From Siminovitchia acidinfaciens (GTDB taxonomy: Bacteria; Bacillota; Bacilli; Bacillales; Bacillaceae_C), in contig NZ_QYTV02000013.1 of assembly GCF_003605385.1 (NCBI RefSeq), positions 549 through 64,548 of the forward strand: a stretch of 64,000 nt of DNA, read 5' to 3'. The notes under the pieces were generated by a model. It was not told the origin of the DNA. It did no database searches and saw only the letters and a program-made list of their open reading frames with translations. The translations under genes were made by a program, and so were the position numbers. Positions 45,432 through 54,698 of this stretch are shown one piece after another; position 1 is the first letter of the stretch; each line of letters starts with the position of its first letter.

Positions 45432-46021
45432 CAAAAGCAGCAGCCATCCTGCTGGCCGCTGGCCGCTCCAGCCGGATGGGCCAATTAAAAGCATTGCTTT
45501 CGTGGAAAGGCGTGCCGCTTATTCAATACCAGATTGAACAAATGAAACTGGCAAAAATTGATGAAATCATCGTGGTCCTCGGTTATCATTCGGAGCAGCT
45601 TAAACAAACCATCTCGATGTATGAGGTGAAGGTAGTCGAAAACGATTCTTTCGATGAGGGAAAAAGTTCTTCCATCCGAAAAGGAGTACAAAGTCTTCGG
45701 AGAATGCCGCAAGGGATTTTTATCTCTGCTGTCGATCAGCCTGTCCCATCGGAAGTATTAGCGAAGATGGTGAAGCATTTGAAACATACCGAAGCGGCAG
45801 CAGTCATACCAACATTTAATAAAAAGCGCGGTCATCCCATATTGTTTCACGGATCGCTGAAAAATGAACTGATGCTCGTAAATGAAGAAACGATGGGGTT
45901 GAGAAGCATCATTGATAAGTTTCAAAAACAAATTACTTACCTGGATGTAAATGATTCAGCCATTCTATTAAATTTTAATAGACCGGAAGATTATTATAGC
46001 AGGCGAGGAGGGTCCAAATGA
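45428..46021 (+). CDS. pucB: MobA/MocA-like nucleotidyltransferase for the molybdenum cofactor
   Basis: 197 residues from TTG, overlapping the previous stop. NTP-transferase motif LLAAGRSSRMGQLKALLSWKG near 8-28, then VDQPVPSE near 98-105. It probably attaches CMP (or modifies) the cofactor for insertion into the large subunit. Corresponds to PucB. Confidence 0.88.
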   Translation: MTKAAAILLAAGRSSRMGQLKALLSWKGVPLIQYQIEQMKLAKIDEIIVVLGYHSEQLKQTISMYEVKVVENDSFDEGKSSSIRKGVQSLRRMPQGIFISAVDQPVPSEVLAKMVKHLKHTEAAAVIPTFNKKRGHPILFHGSLKNELMLVNEETMGLRSIIDKFQKQITYLDVNDSAILLNFNRPEDYYSRRGGSK

Positions 46022-46896
46022 ACGTATCGGAGATCGATATGGTCACCCCTGAAACAGTAGAGGAATGTCTGTATTTTTTAAGTGATAAAGAGAAGTCTGT
46101 ACGGCTATTAGCCGGAGGAACAGATGCCGTGGTTCGAATGAAGGATGGCATTGGAAGACCCGAAACCTGGATTAATCTTAAGAGATTGGATTCCCTCCGA
46201 TATATCCGCGAAGAAAGTAATGGAATTCATATTGGGCCTTTGACAACTCACACGGATATTATCCATTCAAAATTGCTTTGGAATAAGGCAGATGTTTTGG
46301 CGGCAGCCTCCAATGAAGTCGGGGGCGTCCAAATCCAGAACATGGGAACGATTGGAGGCAATTTGGGGACTGCATCGCCAGCAGGCGATACCATTCCTCC
46401 GCTGTTCGTTCTTGATGCTCAGATTGAGCTAAGTTCTCTGGCGGGAAATAGAATCGTTCCAATCACAAAGTTTTTCAATGGACCAGGAAATACGGTACAA
46501 ACACAGGACGAAATGATTACGAACATCATTATCCGCCCGCAGGCGGAGAACGAGATAGGAATTTTTGAAAAGCTTGGTCCGAGGAAAGCGCAGTCCATCT
46601 CAATTGTCAATGCGGCTATATCGCTAAAAATGGGTGAGGGACCGCGTAATTGTATCGGTGGAAAAATCGCATTCGGTTCAGTTGGACCGACAATCATCCG
46701 TGCAGCCAAATGTGAAAAGATGCTCAGTCTTGGTCCATTGACTGACGAAACAATCAGAGATATCGCGGATATTGCTTGGAAAGAAGTCATGCCGATTACG
46801 GATGGAAGAGCAACGGCAAAATACAGAAGAAGTATGGCGTCTGCATTATTGGCAAGAGGACTATACCGGCTAATGAAAAGGTGGGAGGAAAGATGA
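46018..46896 (+). CDS. pucC: Xanthine dehydrogenase, FAD subunit
   Basis: 292 residues. FAD-binding motifs LLAGGTDAVVRMKDG near 30-44 and QNMGTIGGNLGTASPAGDTI near 102-121, and the CO-dehydrogenase-flavoprotein C-terminal domain (FEKLGPRKAQSISIVNAAIS). Electrons leave to NAD or another acceptor. Overlaps both neighbours by ATGA. Confidence 0.92.
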   Translation: MNVSEIDMVTPETVEECLYFLSDKEKSVRLLAGGTDAVVRMKDGIGRPETWINLKRLDSLRYIREESNGIHIGPLTTHTDIIHSKLLWNKADVLAAASNEVGGVQIQNMGTIGGNLGTASPAGDTIPPLFVLDAQIELSSLAGNRIVPITKFFNGPGNTVQTQDEMITNIIIRPQAENEIGIFEKLGPRKAQSISIVNAAISLKMGEGPRNCIGGKIAFGSVGPTIIRAAKCEKMLSLGPLTDETIRDIADIAWKEVMPITDGRATAKYRRSMASALLARGLYRLMKRWEER

Positions 46897-49229
46897 GCCA
46901 GCAAATGGAAGATGTCCAAAAATTCGGAACAGGAGAGGGGTTGAAATGGGTCGGGAAGGCGGTCAAAAGGATTGACGGTCCTGAAAAAGTGACCGGAGAA
47001 CAGAAGTATATGACTGATTACCATTACCCGGACATGGTTTGGGGTAAAGTGCTGCGGGCCAAATACCCCTTTGCAAAAATCAGATCGATCGACACGTCCA
47101 AGGCGGAGGCGCATCCAGATGTCGTCTGTGTTTTAACACATGAAAATATCCCTGGATTCAACGGGTTTGGTATCGTCACTCCTGACCAGCCCGTATTATG
47201 TGAAGATATTGTCAGGTGTACAGGGGATGCTGTCGCACTTGTCGCCGCAGAAACACTAGAAGCTGCAGAAGAAGCGATCGGCTTAATCGAGGTGGATTAC
47301 GATCCGCTGGAAGCTGTAACAGATGCGGAAGCTGCCATGGTTCAAGGGGCGCCGCAACTGCATCCGGATGGAAATATACACAGCCATGTGGTGATCAAAA
47401 ACGGCGACATTGACAAAGGCTTTGAGGAAGCGGACTTCATATTTGAAAATACGTTTTATTCACCAAGACAGATGCATGCATTCCTTGAGACCGAAGGAGG
47501 ATGGGGGAAAGTTGAGGAAGACGGGTCCCTGACCATCCAATGTCCGGGCCAGTACGGTCACCGGGATAAGCTCCAAATTGCTCGAGCGCTTGCATTGAAC
47601 CCGGAGCGTATCCACATCCATTCCAGTCCAAACGGAGGGGGCTTCGGAGGGAAAGACGAGATCACTGTGCAGATCTACCTGGCTCTATTGGCTTTAAATA
47701 CAAACAGAAGGCCAGTCAAGCTTCACCTTTCCCGGGAAGAATCTGTTGTGGCTGGGATCAAGCGCCACCCTTTTAAAGTGACGGTGAAAACCGGAGCTAA
47801 AAAAGACGGTACATTAGTGGCTCATAAAGTACGCGCAGTAGGGGATACGGGAGCATACGCTTCATTGGGCGGAGCGGTTGTCGCATTGGCCATCGAACAT
47901 GCGGCAGGCCCGTATAAAATACCTAATGTTGATATGGAAGGTTTTTGCGTATATACAAATAACGGAATTGCAGGTGCATTTAGAGGCTTCGGTGTCAACC
48001 AGGTCTGTGTCGGCATTGAGACGCATATTGATATGCTGGCGAAAAAAACAGGGCTCGATCCGATTGAAATAAGGAAAAAAAATGCTTATCGCCAAGGGGA
48101 GGTTTCAAGCCTTGGCCATGTCGTGAAGTCAAGTGTCGGCACCATCCAAACGCTTGAAAGGGCCGAAGAGTGCGATCTCTGGGTCAACCGGGATCTTCAT
48201 AAATCGCAGGCAAGCGAGCCTTGGAAGAAACGCGGCGTGGCGTTGGCAACCTCCTTTCATGCCATTGGGATGGGCCTGCGGACACCGGATTATGGAGCGG
48301 CTTCGATTGAATTAATGCCAGACGGCAAATTTAAAGTAGGCTTGGCCATAGAAGAGATCGGGACCGGAAATGGAACGGTATATGCGCAGGTGGCGGCCGA
48401 ATGTTTAAAATGCGATATTGATAACATCATTGTCTTACAAGGTGATACAAGGGAAACGCTCGATAGCGGGACAATATCCGCTTCGCGGTCAACGTATACC
48501 GGCGGCCGCGCAATAGCGACTGCCGCACCCAATATGATCGGCCTGCTATCTGAAACGGCAGCAGAATTACTTGGTGTTTCAGCAGATCAAATTGAAGTTT
48601 CCGAGAATAAACTAATTGTAGCCAACAACACAGAGCGTTTTGTTTCGTATAAAGAGATATATGAAGTGTTGAGGGATAAAAATCAATCCACTCGTGTCGA
48701 AGGCCACTTCTATTTTCCACGCGAAAAAAGAGAATTGAAAAATTCCGGCGGGGCACCACATCATCTGTATGGCTATATGACGCATGTCGTGTTGGTTGAA
48801 GTGGATACATTGACGGGAGAAACCGATGTTTTGAAAGTCGTTGCTATTCCGGATGTTGGTAAAGTATTGAACCCTCAAGGGTTGGAAGGGCAGACAGAAG
48901 GCGGAGCTATCATGGGGATCGGATATACATTGTATGAAGATGTCATCATGAAAGACGGTTATCATCAGACAAGGAACCTGACAGATTATATTATCCCGAC
49001 CATACGGGAAACCCCTGTGATTGAAACGGTTCCGGTCGAATCAATGGAGGCTTCCGGCCCATTTGGCGCAAAAGGAATTGCGGAAGTGGTCATGATTCCA
49101 ATCATTCCTGCTATCATGAATGCTATCCATGACGCAGTGGGAGTAAGGATCAAAAGATTGCCCGCTAAACCGGAACAAATTTATCAAGCGATACAGGAGT
49201 CGAAGTCACAAGAACTCGTTTCGGGGTGA
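46893..49229 (+). CDS. pucD: Xanthine dehydrogenase, molybdopterin subunit
   Basis: 778 residues from ATG 46893 (GGGAGGAAAG upstream). The large catalytic subunit of the xanthine oxidase family: NGGGFGGKDEI, GIAGAFRGFGVNQ (AFRGFG substrate loop) and the C-terminal GPFGAKGIAEV with the catalytic Glu. It hydroxylates hypoxanthine or xanthine in the cytoplasm. Purine substrate is inferred from the cluster and the riboswitch; other azaheterocycles or aldehydes cannot be excluded. Confidence 0.92.
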   Translation: MSQQMEDVQKFGTGEGLKWVGKAVKRIDGPEKVTGEQKYMTDYHYPDMVWGKVLRAKYPFAKIRSIDTSKAEAHPDVVCVLTHENIPGFNGFGIVTPDQPVLCEDIVRCTGDAVALVAAETLEAAEEAIGLIEVDYDPLEAVTDAEAAMVQGAPQLHPDGNIHSHVVIKNGDIDKGFEEADFIFENTFYSPRQMHAFLETEGGWGKVEEDGSLTIQCPGQYGHRDKLQIARALALNPERIHIHSSPNGGGFGGKDEITVQIYLALLALNTNRRPVKLHLSREESVVAGIKRHPFKVTVKTGAKKDGTLVAHKVRAVGDTGAYASLGGAVVALAIEHAAGPYKIPNVDMEGFCVYTNNGIAGAFRGFGVNQVCVGIETHIDMLAKKTGLDPIEIRKKNAYRQGEVSSLGHVVKSSVGTIQTLERAEECDLWVNRDLHKSQASEPWKKRGVALATSFHAIGMGLRTPDYGAASIELMPDGKFKVGLAIEEIGTGNGTVYAQVAAECLKCDIDNIIVLQGDTRETLDSGTISASRSTYTGGRAIATAAPNMIGLLSETAAELLGVSADQIEVSENKLIVANNTERFVSYKEIYEVLRDKNQSTRVEGHFYFPREKRELKNSGGAPHHLYGYMTHVVLVEVDTLTGETDVLKVVAIPDVGKVLNPQGLEGQTEGGAIMGIGYTLYEDVIMKDGYHQTRNLTDYIIPTIRETPVIETVPVESMEASGPFGAKGIAEVVMIPIIPAIMNAIHDAVGVRIKRLPAKPEQIYQAIQESKSQELVSG

Positions 49230-49235
49230 TGGATT

Positions 49236-50072
49236 GTGCTGGACGAACAAATGTATGCCGAACTTTTAAAGTCAATCAAAGATCGCCAGGAGGATGTGGC
49301 TCTTATTACGGTTACAAAACATCCCGACGATGCCATTATAGGTGCAAAACTTCTTCTGCGTGAAGACGGTATTCTTATGAGTGATGGAGCCTGTTCAGAT
49401 GGTCTGCAAACCGCTATTATCAATAGCACTCTGCTTGCTTTTAAAAAAGGGCGATCAAAAACTGTTCAATTTGAATATGAACAATTGCCAATTGAATGCT
49501 ATATGGAATTCTTTCTGGTGCCGCCTCGCCTGATTGTTGCTGGAGCCGGTCACGTATCAGAACCAGTGGCCGAAATCGGAAAGATGACCGGTTTTCATGT
49601 AACCGTCATAGATGACCGCCCTGAATTTGCCAATAAGGAGCGTTTCCCAATGGCGGATGAAGTTGTCTGCTCCCCCTATATTAAATTCTTCAAAAGCATT
49701 CACATTACATCAAATACTTTCATCGTATTACTGACAAGGGGACATAAATTTGATGTTGTCAGTCTGCAGGAATTGTTAAGGCGGGAAGAAGAAATTGAAC
49801 AGGAGCAGCGTACAGCCTATATCGGAATGATCGGGAGCAGGAGGAGGATATCTGGGGTTTTCGAACAGCTGAAAGATGAATTTTCTGAACATAATTTTAC
49901 CAATATTTATTCTCCGGTGGGTTTGGATATCGGAGGGCAGACCCCGGCTGAAATAGCTGTCAGCATCATGGCAGAAATTTTAAAAGTGAAAAATGGAAGA
50001 AGCGGAAATTCGTTAAAAGAGAAAATTTCCAGCTACTCGCACTTGAAGTTCAGGGAGAGAGTGAAAAAATGA
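49236..50072 (+). CDS. pucA: XdhC/CoxI-family maturation factor
   Basis: 278 residues from GTG with GGGGTGATGG upstream. The XdhC C-terminal Rossmann domain has LIVAGAGHVSEPVAEIGKMT, VIDDRPEFANKERFP and YIGMIGSRRR, typical of proteins that sulfurate and insert the molybdenum cofactor. Corresponds to PucA. Its N-terminal part lacks the usual XdhC_CoxI domain, which is instead the next gene. Confidence 0.88.
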   Translation: MLDEQMYAELLKSIKDRQEDVALITVTKHPDDAIIGAKLLLREDGILMSDGACSDGLQTAIINSTLLAFKKGRSKTVQFEYEQLPIECYMEFFLVPPRLIVAGAGHVSEPVAEIGKMTGFHVTVIDDRPEFANKERFPMADEVVCSPYIKFFKSIHITSNTFIVLLTRGHKFDVVSLQELLRREEEIEQEQRTAYIGMIGSRRRISGVFEQLKDEFSEHNFTNIYSPVGLDIGGQTPAEIAVSIMAEILKVKNGRSGNSLKEKISSYSHLKFRERVKK

Positions 50073-50386
50073 ACACGCTTGATTTTTACGGAAAGGTCAT
50101 GGCTATTCGTGACAAAGGGATTTGTGCTGCTGTTGCAACGATTATCCGGACAAAAGGATCAACACCTAGGGACATTGGGGCAAAGATGATTATTTATCCG
50201 GACGGCAAGATCTTTGGAACGATTGGCGGCGGTTGCGGGGAAGGCGAAGTTATTGAAAAAGCATTTACTGTCATGAAAATGAGGACACCGATACAGCATC
50301 GGGTGGATTTGACCGAGGGGCTGTTGTATGAGGACGGCGGAATTTGCGGCGGAATCATGGATGTTTTTATAGAGCCTGTCATATAA
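50069..50386 (+). CDS. Stand-alone XdhC N-terminal domain protein
   Basis: 105 residues. ATIIRTKGSTPRDIGAKMII and GTIGGGCGEGEVIEKA are the XdhC_CoxI N-terminal domain (conserved GGGC Cys). Overlaps the previous stop by ATGA. The two proteins together equal one full XdhC, in reversed domain order, so it is probably a partner in cofactor insertion. Confidence 0.85.
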   Translation: MNTLDFYGKVMAIRDKGICAAVATIIRTKGSTPRDIGAKMIIYPDGKIFGTIGGGCGEGEVIEKAFTVMKMRTPIQHRVDLTEGLLYEDGGICGGIMDVFIEPVI

Positions 50387-50432
50387 CGTGAAGACCCTGC
50401 AGGCGGTTTGGCATGCAAGGTCTTCACGTTAT
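50383..50432. terminator. Perfect inverted repeat at the end of the operon
   Basis: ATAACGTGAAGACC (50383-50396) pairs perfectly with 50419-50432. It includes the stop codon of the last gene. No T run follows, so it may stabilise the mRNA end rather than terminate alone. Confidence 0.5.
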
Positions 50433-50465
50433 AGTTAGATGAATATTAGTCAGGAATCGGGTGTG

Positions 50466-50585
50466 TTTTGTCTAGCTGCGACGGACAGGAGGTCCAAATG
50501 CTACCGACATACACGAAGTACGAGTGCAAGTGAAGCGGCAGGATGTCGCGCCTTAAGGCGCGAGGTCACAAGCCGCTTCCGCTTT
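50466..50585 (+). repeat. Dispersed element related to 11918-12190
   Basis: GTCTAGCTGCGACGGACAGG and GAGGTCC match the minus-strand start of the element after hfq; the copy ends GAGGTCACAAGCCGCTTCCG CTTTTC-like. A GCGCCTTAAGGCGC hairpin lies at about 50549. Confidence 0.6.
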
Positions 50586-50588
50586 TCT

Positions 50589-51089
50589 TTATTCAGCTGC
50601 GGTGTTTCTTTTTCCCAACTCATTTTCATAAATGAACAGGGCATTTTGGTCATTTCCGATACGCTTCATGTAGTCAATGTGGGTTTCAAAGGATGCCTCT
50701 TCTTCGACCTGCTCATCAAGAAACCATCTGAGGAATGAAATCGTTGCATGCTCTTTGTACTCCCAAGCCAAGTCGGTTAAATCATAAATCCTTTTCGTTA
50801 CTTCTTTTTCATGCCATAAGGCATTTTCAAAAGTGTCTAATACTGAGTCGTAGTCAGTTTTCGGCTCGTCTAATGCCGAAAATTTCACATGGACTCCGCG
50901 GTCATTCAAATATTGATAAATTTTCATCCCGTGAGTGCGCTCCTCTTCCGCCTGCTGAAGATAGAAGTGGGCAAACCCGAGATAATTGTTATGCTCACAG
51001 TAGGCCGCCATCGCCATATAATTCTGTGCTGAAAAAAACTCGTTGTTCATTTGCTTGTTTAATGCTTCTGCCAATTTCTCATTGAACAT
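50589..51089 (-). CDS. ftnA: Non-heme ferritin
   Basis: 166 residues, four-helix ferritin. MFNEKLAEALNKQMNNEFFS starts the family; ferroxidase ligands are in NNEFFSAQNYMAMAAYCE (Glu17), QAEEERTHGMKIYQYL (Glu50, His53) and the later Glu-rich helix (VEEEASFETHI). It oxidises Fe2+ and stores it as mineral. GGAGAG precedes the ATG. A perfect 17-bp palindrome lies just upstream. Confidence 0.95.
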   Translation of the reverse strand: MFNEKLAEALNKQMNNEFFSAQNYMAMAAYCEHNNYLGFAHFYLQQAEEERTHGMKIYQYLNDRGVHVKFSALDEPKTDYDSVLDTFENALWHEKEVTKRIYDLTDLAWEYKEHATISFLRWFLDEQVEEEASFETHIDYMKRIGNDQNALFIYENELGKRNTAAE

Positions 51090-51106
51090 GGGATTCTCTC
51101 CTTCAA

Positions 51107-51123
51107 ATAAAGTACTACTTTAT
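51107..51123. promoter_or_regulatory. Palindromic operator candidate of ferritin
   Basis: ATAAAGTA-C-TACTTTAT, a perfect 17-bp palindrome ending 18 bases from the ferritin ATG. It does not match the Fur (TGATAATNATTATCA) or PerR (TTATAATNATTATAA) boxes well. Confidence 0.5.
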
Positions 51124-51312
51124 CGTAACTGAACACTTCTAGATAGTCACGGAATATGGACCGTTAGATAAGGCTAGTTTATCACGTCAGAGATGTTTTA
51201 AAACCTGAGTTTGAATATTGGTTAGCTGAATAAAATAACGAATACATACTGTAGCACAAGCAGGGGAAATGACCTTTAGGAAGGTCGCTGTTGGAATAAA
51301 AAAGCTCAATTC

Positions 51313-51344
51313 AAAAAGCACAGAGCCAATACGGCTCTGTGCTT
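51313..51344 (-). terminator. Terminator of the GsiB-like gene
   Basis: AGCACAGAGCC (51317-51327) pairs perfectly with GGCTCTGTGCT (51333-51343); TTTTT follows on the minus strand. Confidence 0.85.
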
Positions 51345-51362
51345 AATTATTTCGTTGTGGTT

Positions 51363-51575
51363 TTACTTATCACGCTGTTCCGCGCGGGCTTTTCCACCTT
51401 TATGGCCAATTTCTTCATAAAAATCTTTATCGTGATTTTTAGATGTGGCTTCTCCGCCTTTACGACCTATTTCTTGGTAGAATTCATTGTCGTGATTTCT
51501 TGCAGTCGCTTCTCCACCTTTACGTCCTGCTTCTTCCACCGTCATTTTATTATTGTTGTTATTTTTGTCTGCCAT
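51363..51575 (-). CDS. gsiB: GsiB-like general stress protein (KGG repeats)
   Basis: 70 residues. Three KGG repeats (GRKGGEATARNHDNEFYQEI, GRKGGEATSKNHDKDFYEEI and GHKGGKARAE), shorter than Bacillus subtilis GsiB (which has five or six) but clearly the same hydrophilic, LEA-like family that protects against desiccation and heat. AAAGGAGG precedes the ATG, and a good sigma-B promoter lies upstream. Confidence 0.92.
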   Translation of the reverse strand: MADKNNNNNKMTVEEAGRKGGEATARNHDNEFYQEIGRKGGEATSKNHDKDFYEEIGHKGGKARAEQRDK

Positions 51576-51617
51576 GATAAAATCCTCCTTTGATGTATTG
51601 TGTTTCTACTCCTCTTG

Positions 51618-51642
51618 ATTCCCGAGAAATTTTAGATGAAAC
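51618..51642 (-). promoter_or_regulatory. Sigma-B promoter of gsiB
   Basis: On the minus strand GTTTCA, 13-bp spacer, GGGAAT; consensus GTTTAA-N12-15-GGGTAT. About 43 bases before the start codon. Confidence 0.75.
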
Positions 51643-51835
51643 ATTTTATCGAAAGATTCTTAAAAGCTCCCTATTAATCTCACCACCCTATGACTAAAGT
51701 AATATACGCTTATCGGGTGCTTATACCTGTTTTACCTTTATTAAACGGGAATATTGTCTGATAACAAAAAGATAGTTATTAGGATAAACTATCAATAGTT
51801 GGACTATTTTGATAAAAGGGGAGGAAAATGCTCAA

Positions 51836-54247
51836 ATGAAAAAGAAATTTGCTGCAGGGGTATTAAGTGTAAGCATGCTTTCAGCGCCATTTGCGGTGAT
51901 GGCGGAAGCACCGTTTCAATGGCATAACGTGAACGTTTATGAAACTTCTTACGATGAAAAAGATGAAAGCCTTTTCAATAGTGAGAATTATAATTTTGTC
52001 AAATACTCACAATTGGAAGCGAAATTGAAAGAAATTACGAAAGACAGCAACCGGGTCACCATTGAAAAGCGGGGAGTTTCATCTGACGGCTTTGATATGC
52101 TTGTTGTTACAGTTTCCGATCCACAGGCGAAGGGTAAGTTTGGAAAGTACCAGGCTATCAGAAAGCAGATGTTTAATAATCCTGACAAGGCTCAGGCATT
52201 TATAGACAAGCATCCCGACCTGAAAATTCCTGTCATGGTCAATGGATCGATCCATGGTACTGAATTTGCAGGAACGGATTCAATCCTCCACTTGATTGAT
52301 AGATTTTCCAATGACAATGACGAAGAGACGAAACAAATTTTAAAAGATCATATCATTGTCTTTAACGTAGTGGCAAACCCGGACGGCAGGGTAGATGCCA
52401 CCAGATTTAATGGAAACGGAATTGATTTGAACCGTGATTTCATTACCCGTTCACAGCCTGAAACAAGGCAGATGGTTGATCTGATTACAGAGTGGAATCC
52501 TATGGTATTCCTTGATCTTCACGGGTATGTTAAACAATCAGGGGGCACTAGGCAAGGGTTGATCGAGCCATGTACGCCGCCACACAATCCAAACTACCAA
52601 CATGATTTGTATTTAAAATGGGCAACAAATCAAGCGGTAGCTATGGAAGCGGAAATTATGGATAAAAAAGATACTTATGAAAATACAAATACAGCTGTTT
52701 CCCGGGTTGATTATCATAAAATGACAGGCACCAGAATCCCGATTCGTGACAATTCTTCCGGATGGGATGATTATCCTCCTATTTTTACACCGATGTATGC
52801 CATGTATCATGGGTCTTATGGTTTTACGCTTGAAACTCCTACCAATGACTGGGACGGAGTAAAATGGATGTATGACGCAGTAATGGGAGCATTGAAATAT
52901 TCCAGCGAAAATAAAGTAGACATGGTTAAAGACCAGATTGAAATGTTTAAGCGCGGTATCAACTTTGACCATCCGTATCATAAAGAAGGCTTCTTTCCGA
53001 AAGCATACATCCTTCCTGCAGATGAAAAAGATCCGACAGCTACCAAAAAAGCGGTAGAGCATTTGATTGCAAACGATATCGTTGTAAGTGAAGCACAGAA
53101 GGATTTCTCCTTTGATGGAAAGAAATATCCAAAAGGAACTTTTGTGGTTGAAATGGATCAGGCCAAAGCCGGCTTGGCAAACACAATGCTTTGGGATGGA
53201 GAAGATATTTCAAATGATATTCCAAACATGTATGACATTTCGGCTTGGAACCTACCGGAATTATGGGGATTTGAAGCAGTCGAAGTTCCTGCAAAAAGCG
53301 ACTTCAGCGTCCATACATCCCAAGTAAAGCATGTCAATAATGATGGCAAATTGGTAGGCAAAGGGCCATACGTCGTTCCTAACACATCCGTCAAAGCTGT
53401 TCAGTTGGCAAACTCTTTAATTCAAAACGGCTTTACTGTGAAACGTGCAGATAACGGAGATTTCCATATTGATAGCGGCATGAACCCGACACTAAAAAAA
53501 CTTGTAATGGATTCAGGTATTACAGTTGAGTCAGGGGCAGTTCCTAAAGATGCGGTGCAGTTACAAGACTTGAAAGTTACAATCTTGCGTGATGGCGGTC
53601 TTGGAAAGGTTCAATCCCACGCTGGAACCAGATTGGCGCTTGAAAGGCTGGGCTTTAATGTAACTGAAAAAACCCCACGAGACGTTGCAGTGAATGGACT
53701 TGGGGATACAGATGTTTTTGTTTACAGCGGCTCTACAGGAATGATCGCTGTTCAAACATCTGCCTCAAACAGGGAGTTTGGTCTGGAAAATCAGGCACAG
53801 GTTACCCAGTTCAGGGAAAAAGTCCAAGCATTTGTTAATAATGGCGGAAAATATATTGCCGTCGGCCAGCAAGGATCTTCTGCAACAAGGACACTCGGAT
53901 TGGCGACTGCAGGAGTCAGCTCCGGAGGATCTGACAGTAACGGGATTGTTTTGGTAGATTACGAGACATCTCAATTGACAGCCGGATACGATTCCACGGA
54001 TTACGGATTTGTCTACCGCCCAGCGTGGTATACAAATACAGGAGACTATACAGTCCTTGCCAGATACAAGAACTCCGACGACTTCTTCCTTGCCGGTCAT
54101 TGGAGAGACCGTACCGGAGCGATAGGCCAGCCGGTGATTATCAAAGATAATAATAAAGATGTCACACTGATTGCTCTGGAAGCAGGTTTCCGCGACCATA
54201 CAGATTACTTGTTCAGACTGCTCTCAAATGCTATTTATAGCGAATAA
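51836..54247 (+). CDS. Secreted M14-family zinc carboxypeptidase
   Basis: 803 residues from ATG 51836. A signal peptide (MKKKFAAGVLSVSMLSAPFA, cleavage after AVMA) indicates export. Zinc ligands are in GSIHGTEFAGT (His-x2-Glu near 127-130) and FLDLHGYVKQ (third His); catalytic Glu in FTLETPTNDW. The C-terminal 400 residues (GLENQAQVTQFREKVQAFVN and FVYRPAWYTN) form additional domains with a GATase-like or beta-sandwich look. Substrate probably extracellular peptides. A TTG start at 51809 is less likely because it would mask the signal. Confidence 0.9.
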   Translation: MKKKFAAGVLSVSMLSAPFAVMAEAPFQWHNVNVYETSYDEKDESLFNSENYNFVKYSQLEAKLKEITKDSNRVTIEKRGVSSDGFDMLVVTVSDPQAKGKFGKYQAIRKQMFNNPDKAQAFIDKHPDLKIPVMVNGSIHGTEFAGTDSILHLIDRFSNDNDEETKQILKDHIIVFNVVANPDGRVDATRFNGNGIDLNRDFITRSQPETRQMVDLITEWNPMVFLDLHGYVKQSGGTRQGLIEPCTPPHNPNYQHDLYLKWATNQAVAMEAEIMDKKDTYENTNTAVSRVDYHKMTGTRIPIRDNSSGWDDYPPIFTPMYAMYHGSYGFTLETPTNDWDGVKWMYDAVMGALKYSSENKVDMVKDQIEMFKRGINFDHPYHKEGFFPKAYILPADEKDPTATKKAVEHLIANDIVVSEAQKDFSFDGKKYPKGTFVVEMDQAKAGLANTMLWDGEDISNDIPNMYDISAWNLPELWGFEAVEVPAKSDFSVHTSQVKHVNNDGKLVGKGPYVVPNTSVKAVQLANSLIQNGFTVKRADNGDFHIDSGMNPTLKKLVMDSGITVESGAVPKDAVQLQDLKVTILRDGGLGKVQSHAGTRLALERLGFNVTEKTPRDVAVNGLGDTDVFVYSGSTGMIAVQTSASNREFGLENQAQVTQFREKVQAFVNNGGKYIAVGQQGSSATRTLGLATAGVSSGGSDSNGIVLVDYETSQLTAGYDSTDYGFVYRPAWYTNTGDYTVLARYKNSDDFFLAGHWRDRTGAIGQPVIIKDNNKDVTLIALEAGFRDHTDYLFRLLSNAIYSE

Positions 54248-54288
54248 GAGCAATCATATGGCGCTGTTTTAAAGCACATAAAAAAAGT

Positions 54289-54332
54289 AGCAGATGGAAA
54301 CGATTTATTCGTTTTTCCATCTGCTTTTTTAT
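54289..54332 (+). terminator. Intrinsic terminator
   Basis: AGCAGATGGAAACG (54289-54302) pairs with the complementary arm at 54310-54325 and is followed by TTTTT. Confidence 0.85.
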
Positions 54333-54632
54333 GTACCCTTTTGAAAGTACAGTTTTCCCTGCGAAAAGTTGTGTGAACGGTCACGAACGGGCTTATTCCA
54401 TCCCGGGGCGGGTATATTGGTACGATCCTCGGTTCAGTTACTGAATCCTCGGTATTCAAAAGTCCCCAGGGAGAGCCCTTTTATAATATTCCTTTATTTG
54501 TAACGTACCAACTTATCCCGCTCAAGAATAGAACGAGGCATCAAGTCAGCAAATAATATTTTTTCCACCGATTCTTCTTTACCACTTTATGAACGTCCTT
54601 TCTCAAAAAGAAAAGTTCCTCCAAATCTCATG

Positions 54633-54657
54633 GTTTCCAATATAAAAGATAGGGTAG
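54633..54657 (+). promoter_or_regulatory. Sigma-B promoter of the catalase gene
   Basis: GTTTCC (54633-54638), 13-bp spacer, GGGTAG (54652-54657); the transcript would start about 35 bases before ATG 54699. Confidence 0.75.
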
Positions 54658-54698
54658 TGAGTTATATAGAGATGATTAACAGGGGAGGATTTATAAAG

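Noticed and set aside
46419-47114. 231-codon open frame on the minus strand over the puc genes
   Set aside because: It lies antisense to well-defined xanthine dehydrogenase subunits, has low-complexity composition and no ribosome site; long antisense frames are common opposite such GC-balanced genes.
52613-53062. 149-codon frame antisense to the M14 peptidase
   Set aside because: The plus-strand gene is clear with signal peptide and zinc motifs; the antisense frame is hydrophobic and His/Ile-rich by chance.
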